DNA from: Oceanospirillum sp048270425 | Lineage (GTDB): Bacteria; Pseudomonadota; Gammaproteobacteria; Pseudomonadales; Halomonadaceae | Assembly (NCBI GenBank): GCA_048270425.1 | Contig: JBLWSY010000008.1 | Coordinates: forward strand, 1-64,000 | DNA length: 64,000 nt | Reading direction: 5' to 3' | In this document: piece after piece, positions 57,133 to 64,000 of the stretch | How positions within the stretch are numbered: position 1 is the stretch's first letter | How the letters are laid out: each line of letters starts with the position of its first letter | Program-made: the position numbers and the translations under genes | The notes under the pieces: model-generated | Databases searched by the model: none | What the model was told of the DNA's origin: nothing | Seen by the model: only the letters and a program-made list of their open reading frames with translations

Positions 57133-57360
57133 TTATAACTCCTGTATTCTAAATAAAACGCACCGGGACCGGGCTGACAAATATTAAACCCGCATAAAAT
57201 ATGTATCAATAAAAAATCCTGTCACATTACTAAAGTTACCGGCTTGTTTTTTTGTAAAAACACCTACTTTAGCCTTGATTAAACATACAGTTTGTTATTG
57301 ATTCTGCAGCACTTTTTCAGCTTAGTTCAAATATACTCGATTGTCGTAAAGAAAAAAGAA

Positions 57361-60300
57361 TTACTTAATATTTTCTTCCAACCATTGAGATAAATCCTGA
57401 AAAGACATGGGCTTGCCATGCAGCCAACCCTGCTGCATCTGCGCGCCCCTCTCAGTCAAATAATCTGACTGAGCCTGAGTCTCGACGCCCTCAGCAATAA
57501 CGCTTAATTGCATACTTTGCGCTATCGATAAAATGGCATCAACTAACACGCGATCACCGCTATCTTTATCAAGGTCAGAGACAAAGCTTTTATCAATTTT
57601 AATCGTAGTCAGCGGCAGCTGTTTTAGATAGCTCAGAGACGAATACCCCGTGCCAAAGTCATCTATGGCTATTTCAAAGCCCTGCTCTCTTAAGCGATTC
57701 AATTTTTCAACCGAGTCGCCACCCGGGTCCAGGAATAGGGACTCTGTTATCTCAAGCGTGACAAATTCAGTTGGCAAACCATACTGCTGAACAATATCAA
57801 TAAAGTGCTCAACATGAGGATCATCTGTGGCAATCTGTTTCGAAGATAGATTGATCGCTACTCCAAGAGCAGGATATTTCTTTCTCAGACGTGAAATTTC
57901 AGAGACGGCCTGATTAAAAACCCAGCCGCCCAGAGGAATGATTAAACCGGTCTCTTCAGCCAGCGAAATAAACTGATCCGGTGGAACACGGCCTTGTTCC
58001 GGATGATTCCAGCGGACAAGTGCTTCAACCTTCACTGTGTGACCGGTTCTGTCAACGACCGGCTGATAATGTAACTCAAACTCTCTGCGCTCCAGAGCGG
58101 AGCGAAGATCGTTCTGAAGAAGCTGACGCCGCTCTGCCTCCTGCTGCATAAGGGGCGTAAAGAAACGATAAGTATGCCGCCCTGCAGACTTAGCTGCATA
58201 CATGGCCTGATCGGCATTTTGCAGAACCCGGGTTAGCTCCTCGCCATCATCCGGAAAAATCGTGACACCAACGCTGGCCGAAATATGGGCTGCTTTACCA
58301 TTAAGATCAAAGATTTTGGATAACGACTCGATAATTTTTTCAGCCACCTTGCCAACATCTTCAATTGCAGCAATAGAGGGCAGCATAACGGTAAATTCAT
58401 CGCCACCCAGTCGGGCAACTGTATCCGACTCGCGGGTATATTTTTGCAGGCGTTCAGCAACCATTTTGAGCAGGTGATCCCCCGCTTCGTGCCCCAGGGT
58501 ATCATTCACCTCTTTGAAATGATCGAGGTCGATAAACATTAACGCACCACGATCTTTCGGGTAACGACGTGCAGAAGAGATCGCTTGAGTAAGGCGGTCA
58601 TTGAAAAGAACACGATTGGGCAAGCCGGTCAGAGCATCATAGTTGGCCTGATAGCGAATAAGCTCCTCTTTTTCTTTTCGATCCGTTATGTCTGAGAAAA
58701 CTGCCACATAGTTTTCCACTTGATCAAACCGGTTTTTCAGCGCCGTTATAGAAAGCCACTCAACATAGAGTTCTCCACTCTTTTTGCGATTCCAGACCTC
58801 ACCTTGCCAACTACCGGTATTCTTAAGGCTCTGCCACATAACGTTATAAAAATCAGGCGACTGCTTGCCGGAGCTAAGTACTGAAGGATTTTTCCCCTGC
58901 ACCTCTTCCTGTTGAAAGCCTGTTATTCTGGTGAAGGCCTCATTGACGGAAACAATTTGATTTTCAGCATCGGTCACTACGATCGCCTCAGCTGTACTTT
59001 CGAATACCGACGCCGCCAACTTAATGCGCTGATTACTGAGATAGGCTTCGGTAATATCTTCGCCAAAACCAGCAATATTTTTGACCAGCCCGTTATTGTC
59101 GTAAGTCGCAAAAGACAGATTCCTGACCCAGCGAATATCACCATCAGGATGCTGGATACGAAACTCAAACTGAACCGGCTTTTCTGAGGCCGAAAAAATG
59201 CGTGTCAGTAAATGACGATCTTCATCCACCACATTCGCATAGAGGGATTCAGCCCCGGAAAGCACCCAATCAGCTCGCATTCCGGTGATGACATCATACC
59301 CGGGACTCAGAAACTCAATATCATTGCCTTCCGGATGAGACAGCCAGAAAATTCCGGGAACATTCTCAGCAAACAGTCGAAACTTCTCTTCACTTTCCGC
59401 CAGAGCCAATTGAGCCTCAAGCATCGAGGTGATATCGACCATATCAACAACAAAGCAGTCTTCACCCTGAAAACGAATAAGCTGCAACCCAATAAGAAAC
59501 GTTGATATTTCACCATTATCAGCTCTCCTTAGTCTCAGGGTGTAGTTACTGAGTTGTTTATCTTTTTCAACCCGACGTAAAACCTGCTGACGATCTTCAG
59601 GGGATGGATACAGCTCAACAATCGAGCGCCCCACAAGAGACTGAGGATCAATGCCCAACATGCGTCTGGAGGAGGGATTTGTGAACAAGACTTTGCCATC
59701 CGAAGCACGGGTAATCATGATCAGACTTTGAGCAGCATCAGTAATTGCCGTCAGCTGAGCTTCACGCTGCTTCAGTTCACGCTCAATTTTTCGACTGGAG
59801 GTAACATCCTGAAAGGTACCAAATACCCGGATCGGTTTACGGTCAGAACTGAGCTCAACAAAACCTTCTGAGTGAATCCATCGCTGATCAAAATCAGCCC
59901 GCATCAAGCGAAAATCTGCCTGATAACGACCGCCACGACTCATCGCCTCGTCAATGGCTCGCTCAACAGCCTCACGGTCCTGTTCATGTACAAACTGCAG
60001 ATAGCCGCCCTTTTTAAGAGAGGGGTCGCCTTTTTCCAGGCCAAAGAGCCGATACGCTTCATCAGACCAGAAAATGTCATCTTTACTGATATTCCAGGAC
60101 CAGTTACCGATTCTCCCAACCCTTTGTGCCTGGTCCAGCATCAGCTGCTGATTTTCAATCAGACCAACCGCTTTTAACTCTTTTAAACGCAGCCAGAGGA
60201 TCAGAAAAATAATACCGATTAACAATCCGGCGGCCAGTTGAATCCAGAGCCGCGAGGATCGCTCTACAAATGAGTCTTTCTTAATACCGGCAACAATTTG

Positions 60301-61017
60301 CCATTGCGCCCCCGGCAAAGAAAAACTGTAAGTAATATCGGAAACACTGAACAGAGAGGGTGAACCATAAAAAACCGCAGCAGGCTTGCCATCACGAATG
60401 GTTCGGACCGCGATATCCATATCTTTAGAAACCTGATCGAGTCCAGAGGTTTCATAAAGCTGATTCAGGGAGATAGGAAAAAACAGCAGCGCCGTTCTAT
60501 GCTGGCGTCCATTGCCCTGTAATGGCAACCAAACGTGAAGAAAATCGATCCCATTACTTTCAGTAACCGGGCCCGAGACAAACACTTCACCGGTCTCGAC
60601 CGCACGACGGGCAAGTTCAAAATCCTGAGAATCAACCCTGATAAAGCTATCCAACAAATCAAGATTAATCGCACCTGGATAGCGATGAGTATATTGAAAG
60701 GAACTGGAGATACGGTAAACGGTGTTAACCATATCGTTGTTACTCAGAAACAGATTAGCGGTTTCAGCGAAGTCTGTCTGAGATATATCAGGTTTTATCG
60801 AAAGATAAGCCGCCAACCCCTGTAAACTGGCAAGATTCGAACGGATAACACTTTCGATGCTGGCACCAGCCTCAGATATGCGCGCGCGGGTCTCAAGAAC
60901 GCGCTTCTGACGCAGTTGCTCTAAATAAGTTGTCTCGACATAGAAAGCACTCCCAATAACGGCAAGAGCAGACAAAGCGGCAAAAAGCCAGTTAAGCAAA
61001 TAGGCACGACTGTTCAC
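57361..61017 (-). CDS. CHASE-PAS-GGDEF-EAL c-di-GMP enzyme
   Basis: The product is 1218 aa. An N-terminal helix (about 10-28), a periplasmic CHASE-like domain (45-250) and a second helix (255-277) come first. Four PAS domains follow (about 295-410, 420-535, 545-665, 670-790). The GGDEF domain has an intact GGDEF at 871-875 and an RxxD inhibitory site, RESD, at 862-865. The EAL domain has EAL at 998-1000 (VEALVRWNHPEQG), TLEITESLFLD and IDDFGTGYSSLSYLKQLP, all needed for phosphodiesterase activity. Both activities look possible; which one prevails is not evident. The start is GTG at 61017 with AAGG upstream. It lies between a PAS kinase and the MCP gene, all in the same direction. Confidence 0.93.
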   Translation of the reverse strand: MNSRAYLLNWLFAALSALAVIGSAFYVETTYLEQLRQKRVLETRARISEAGASIESVIRSNLASLQGLAAYLSIKPDISQTDFAETANLFLSNNDMVNTVYRISSSFQYTHRYPGAINLDLLDSFIRVDSQDFELARRAVETGEVFVSGPVTESNGIDFLHVWLPLQGNGRQHRTALLFFPISLNQLYETSGLDQVSKDMDIAVRTIRDGKPAAVFYGSPSLFSVSDITYSFSLPGAQWQIVAGIKKDSFVERSSRLWIQLAAGLLIGIIFLILWLRLKELKAVGLIENQQLMLDQAQRVGRIGNWSWNISKDDIFWSDEAYRLFGLEKGDPSLKKGGYLQFVHEQDREAVERAIDEAMSRGGRYQADFRLMRADFDQRWIHSEGFVELSSDRKPIRVFGTFQDVTSSRKIERELKQREAQLTAITDAAQSLIMITRASDGKVLFTNPSSRRMLGIDPQSLVGRSIVELYPSPEDRQQVLRRVEKDKQLSNYTLRLRRADNGEISTFLIGLQLIRFQGEDCFVVDMVDITSMLEAQLALAESEEKFRLFAENVPGIFWLSHPEGNDIEFLSPGYDVITGMRADWVLSGAESLYANVVDEDRHLLTRIFSASEKPVQFEFRIQHPDGDIRWVRNLSFATYDNNGLVKNIAGFGEDITEAYLSNQRIKLAASVFESTAEAIVVTDAENQIVSVNEAFTRITGFQQEEVQGKNPSVLSSGKQSPDFYNVMWQSLKNTGSWQGEVWNRKKSGELYVEWLSITALKNRFDQVENYVAVFSDITDRKEKEELIRYQANYDALTGLPNRVLFNDRLTQAISSARRYPKDRGALMFIDLDHFKEVNDTLGHEAGDHLLKMVAERLQKYTRESDTVARLGGDEFTVMLPSIAAIEDVGKVAEKIIESLSKIFDLNGKAAHISASVGVTIFPDDGEELTRVLQNADQAMYAAKSAGRHTYRFFTPLMQQEAERRQLLQNDLRSALERREFELHYQPVVDRTGHTVKVEALVRWNHPEQGRVPPDQFISLAEETGLIIPLGGWVFNQAVSEISRLRKKYPALGVAINLSSKQIATDDPHVEHFIDIVQQYGLPTEFVTLEITESLFLDPGGDSVEKLNRLREQGFEIAIDDFGTGYSSLSYLKQLPLTTIKIDKSFVSDLDKDSGDRVLVDAILSIAQSMQLSVIAEGVETQAQSDYLTERGAQMQQGWLHGKPMSFQDLSQWLEENIK

Positions 61018-61144
61018 AAAGGAAGCCTTATTTATCTACGCGAAACGAGCAATCTCGCTCTAAAAACAAGTAAAATGCTAACAAAATCAAAAAGTAAGTG
61101 ATACATCCTTGATTAAAGAATTGATCATATCAGAAAGTAGCTTG

Positions 61145-64000
61145 TTACCCATTAAGATTATTTAGCAATTTCTGAACCAGCTCCGACGGGGAGTTGCCTT
61201 TCACATGTTGATAGACTCTGGCTATTTGCTGCTCAGTCAGTTCTCCGCCCTCAAAGGATACAGCAAACTCAGAAGGCATCATGATGAGCATTGAAGAGTG
61301 AGACAGAACATCCGCATCCGACAGGTACCCCAGCAACTCGCTCATAGGAAGGTCATTAACAGCAGAATCACAAATCATTAATGGATACTGCCCCTGAAGC
61401 GCCGATTCAAGGAAGCCCATCCCGGTTTCCGTAAACTCAAGCTCAAAACCCGACAAAAGAGAAGCCAGCTCCGGACAACAATTTTCAGCAGAGTCCGCCG
61501 AACTTAGAACCAACACCTTGCAACGGCCGCCGGCGGTGTTCTGAGCAGCGGCTTCGGCAAGCTCACATTCAAGAGCTGCCGGAAGACAAAGCGTAAAACA
61601 GCTACCCTCACCTTTAACACTTTCAACCTCAAGACGGCCTTTCATTAGCTCGGCCAGCTGCCGGGTAATGACAAGCCCCATTCCGGTGCCTTCAATATCG
61701 CTATTCTCCGCATGCAACCGGTTAAAAGACTCAAAAAGATGGGATAACTCTGTATCGGTTAGCCCTACCCCCGTATCACGAACATCTATGCAAACTTCGC
61801 ATTCACCTGAGTGATAAGTCTTAATAAAAACCTGCCCATTCGGCCGATTGTATTTAATGGCGTTGGACAAAAGGTTTAACATAATTTGCCGTAAGCGTCC
61901 GGTGTCGGCAAAAGCATGCAGCCCTGTTTGACTCTCAGGGTCCAACCTGAGCCGAATCCCCTTTTGCACAGCCAACTGCTGCGCAACCGAACTACAACCT
62001 TCAATCAGGCTATCCAATGAGATGAGTTCAGAGTGCAGATCAATTCGGCCGGCCTCAATACGCTCAAGATCAAGAACCTCGTTAATCAGGCTCATCAGAT
62101 GGCTACCAGCAGTTTTGATTTCATTCAGGAAGCCGCTTTGCTCCTCATTAACCTCAGAGTCTGCCAGCAACCCTGTAAAGCCAAGAATAGCGTTCATCGG
62201 CGTTCTCAATTCATGGCTGACCCGCGATAAAAACTCGGTTTTAGCCCGACTGGCCTTCTCGGCAGAATCTTTAGCACGGATCAACTGCTGCTGAGCAGCT
62301 GCAATACGTGCATCGCTATCGATCGCCACAATCAGATTTGCGCAGGTCGTAAACATTGGCTGGAGAAAACGCACTAATTCCTGATCAAAGCCGCCAGGGC
62401 GATTGGCCAAACCTATCATCCCCACCATATGATCACCTTTCATCAAAGGCACGCCCAAAAAGGCATTCATAGCAGGATGACCAGGAGGCAGCCCCCCCGC
62501 GCGAGGATCAGCAGCAGGGTCGTTACTGATTACCAGCTCCCCGGTTTTCAGAGAATGTCCAAACAGGGTGTCCAGATTATGGAACTCCATGCCTTCATTT
62601 CGTGTTCTCTGGAAAAGCGCTTTTGTCTCTTCGTTCCAGGCAATATCAGTAATACTGTAAGTCTTAAGGTAGGGAGTACCGTCAACTTTATAGAGGACCT
62701 GGCCAATGAAGCCGTACTCACTTTCAGCAAGACTAAGCACTTCATCCAGCAAGGTAGTAAAGATCTGTCTGCGGTCATCTCCCGCAAAATAACGTAATTG
62801 AGAGGTGTAAATAGAGGCAAGAAGCTGATGGTGACGTTTAAGACTCTTCTGAGTTTCGAGGCGTTCGGTAACATCTGTATAAACCCCAAGCATCCCCAAA
62901 GTCTGATGATCCTGATCCTGAATCGGCAGTCGACTGATCTCGATATAGCGTAACTTGCCACTATTCATATAATAACGGCCACTGCCTGTGGCCATGGGCA
63001 GGCCGGATTCAACAACGGTTCTGTCCAAACGCTCAACCAGAGTAGCCTGCTCCTGATTGATATAAATATCCCGCTCCGTTTTGCCAATAATGTCTTCTTC
63101 GTCCAGTTCAACATCTTCACAATATTTGCGGTTTACACCGGCAATCTTAAGATCAGCGCCTTTCCAGTAAACCCCGATCGGAATGGTATCCAACACCAAC
63201 CGCAACATATTCCGTGTAGCCAAGAGTGCTTTTTCATTCGCTTTTCGCTCTGTGATGCGCTGAACATGCCCGATGATACGGTTGACCGCTCCTTGCTCCT
63301 GTAACGGAGTTCCCTGTATCAGCAACCACTCTACATGATGCAAATCACTCTCGATCCGACACTCAATTGAGAAGGGCTCGCAGGAGGCTATAGAGGCATG
63401 TATCGCCTGATTAAGTTCTGAGCGGTCTTCCGGCAGCAAGCGACTGAAAAAGATTCCAAGCCCTACAGGGCTTCGATCCGGATCGAGACCATTTAGCCGC
63501 AGCGCCATCTCCGTAGCCGTTACCTGGTCGCTTCGCACATCCCATTCCCAGGTACCGATAAAAGCAAAAGACTGGCTCATCTCCAAACGATTCTGAGCGT
63601 TCAAAAGGGATTTCTCAGACGCCTTCTGCTCACTGATATCCCTTACAATAACAGTAAAAAAAGAGGCTTGGCTGGTTTGAGTCTGAGATATGGAGACCGT
63701 CACCGGAAATGTACGGAGATCTGAACGAATCCCTGTTGCTTCAATAGCCTGCCCACTGACACTGGCCAGATACTCAGCAGTCATTCGCTCCCGACCCTCA
63801 AGCCAAATTGAATCTTCCAGCAGCTGACCAACCAATTTGTCTTGCTGGCAGCCAAAAATTCGCGTCGTAGCCGGGTTGCCACTCAGAATTACCCCGCGAC
63901 TATCCACGGTAAAAATGGCATCCCATGCCGTATCAATGATCGCCCGATGCTTAGCTTCGCGGTCCGCAATTTCAAGGGTATTGCTTTCATGCATCGCCTG
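61145..64000 (-). CDS. PAS-GAF sensor histidine kinase, 5' end outside the window
   Basis: At least 949 aa from an internal Met (63994); the frame stays open to the window edge, so the true N-terminus is probably upstream. Three PAS domains (about 10-125, 135-245, 255-375), a GAF domain (385-560), a HisKA dimer domain with H594 (SRVSHELRTPMNAI) and a HATPase domain (690-815; NLLSNAIKYN, DTGVGL, GTGMGL) are visible. The C-terminal part (about 830-949) looks like a degenerate receiver, with LMICDSAVNDLP at the place of the acceptor strand. No membrane helix is seen in the visible part, so it may be cytoplasmic. A partner response regulator is not adjacent. Confidence 0.9.
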   Translation of the reverse strand, partial: QAMHESNTLEIADREAKHRAIIDTAWDAIFTVDSRGVILSGNPATTRIFGCQQDKLVGQLLEDSIWLEGRERMTAEYLASVSGQAIEATGIRSDLRTFPVTVSISQTQTSQASFFTVIVRDISEQKASEKSLLNAQNRLEMSQSFAFIGTWEWDVRSDQVTATEMALRLNGLDPDRSPVGLGIFFSRLLPEDRSELNQAIHASIASCEPFSIECRIESDLHHVEWLLIQGTPLQEQGAVNRIIGHVQRITERKANEKALLATRNMLRLVLDTIPIGVYWKGADLKIAGVNRKYCEDVELDEEDIIGKTERDIYINQEQATLVERLDRTVVESGLPMATGSGRYYMNSGKLRYIEISRLPIQDQDHQTLGMLGVYTDVTERLETQKSLKRHHQLLASIYTSQLRYFAGDDRRQIFTTLLDEVLSLAESEYGFIGQVLYKVDGTPYLKTYSITDIAWNEETKALFQRTRNEGMEFHNLDTLFGHSLKTGELVISNDPAADPRAGGLPPGHPAMNAFLGVPLMKGDHMVGMIGLANRPGGFDQELVRFLQPMFTTCANLIVAIDSDARIAAAQQQLIRAKDSAEKASRAKTEFLSRVSHELRTPMNAILGFTGLLADSEVNEEQSGFLNEIKTAGSHLMSLINEVLDLERIEAGRIDLHSELISLDSLIEGCSSVAQQLAVQKGIRLRLDPESQTGLHAFADTGRLRQIMLNLLSNAIKYNRPNGQVFIKTYHSGECEVCIDVRDTGVGLTDTELSHLFESFNRLHAENSDIEGTGMGLVITRQLAELMKGRLEVESVKGEGSCFTLCLPAALECELAEAAAQNTAGGRCKVLVLSSADSAENCCPELASLLSGFELEFTETGMGFLESALQGQYPLMICDSAVNDLPMSELLGYLSDADVLSHSSMLIMMPSEFAVSFEGGELTEQQIARVYQHVKGNSPSELVQKLLNNLNG

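Noticed and set aside
57236..57271. TAAAGTAG and GCCGGTAA half-sites resembling sigma-28 before the MCP-cheY-cheA operon
   Set aside because: The halves are 20 bases apart instead of 11, so they cannot form one FliA promoter.

Overview
The window reads as chromosomal DNA of a marine, flagellated gammaproteobacterium, most like the Oceanospirillales or a neighbouring group. The reasons are inferential: a PomA/PomB-type (sodium) flagellar stator pair, a TAXI TRAP-type receptor, a gammaproteobacterial set of housekeeping genes (nfuA, metH, pdxH, rimO, sohB, rarD, tyrR, msrA), the E. coli-like order uvrY-uvrC-pgsA-tRNA(Gly,Cys,Leu), and a chemotaxis block ordered like Pseudomonas che2. No phage, IS element, CRISPR array or rRNA was seen.

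Layout. 1-2.7 kb: a heptamer tandem array at the edge, an outer-membrane porin with a structured 5' leader, and an orphan TAXI receptor. 2.7-11.1 kb: nfuA, metH with a MATE exporter starting directly on its stop, and cysI with its DUF934 partner. 11.5-13.3 kb: pomB/pomA behind a sigma-28 (FliA) type promoter. 13.4-18.7 kb: marC-type membrane protein, pdxH, then a divergent pair of a PatZ-like lysine acetyltransferase and an HDAC-type deacetylase. 18.8-22.3 kb: an HDOD-GGDEF protein and a two-gene split aerotaxis receptor (MCP plus Aer-type PAS). 22.5-34.3 kb: mixed housekeeping and small genes: DUF599, BTLCP protease, rarD, a 57-aa membrane protein, rimO, an orphan ParB-like protein, rhodanese, sohB, SCP2, gor, prpE and a two-cysteine ArsR regulator. 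34.4-41.5 kb: a four-tRNA operon with its own promoter, pgsA, uvrC, uvrY, tyrR, msrA, ychJ and cytochrome c'. 41.5-43.4 kb: an HD-GYP protein lacking the HD dyad and a cNMP-binding protein. 43.4-64 kb: a same-strand run transcribed right to left: PAS histidine kinase (cut by the window edge), CHASE-PAS-GGDEF-EAL protein, MCP, cheY, cheA, cheW, triple-PAS MCP, cheR, cheD, cheB, a STAS antagonist, a REC-PP2C-HATPase response regulator, then glxR and hyi.

How the genes work together. The last 20 kb is a sensory block. An Aer2-like triple-PAS receptor ends in a DWEEF tail that probably tethers CheR. CheA/CheW/CheY with CheR/CheB/CheD make a complete adapting pathway apart from CheZ. The adjoining PP2C/STAS pair looks like a partner-switching output of the HsbR/HsbA or CrsR/CrsA kind. 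Several c-di-GMP proteins (HDOD-GGDEF, GGDEF-EAL, degenerate HD-GYP) are interspersed. Other local circuits are the acetylation writer/eraser pair with the acyl-CoA synthetase PrpE as a likely substrate, a PsrA-like operator inside the SCP2 promoter, three TTGTCGACAA-type palindromes before prpE, and a probable persulfide-sensing ArsR repressor. Most coding calls rest on recognisable family motifs. Promoter, operator and small-ORF calls are by eye and less certain.
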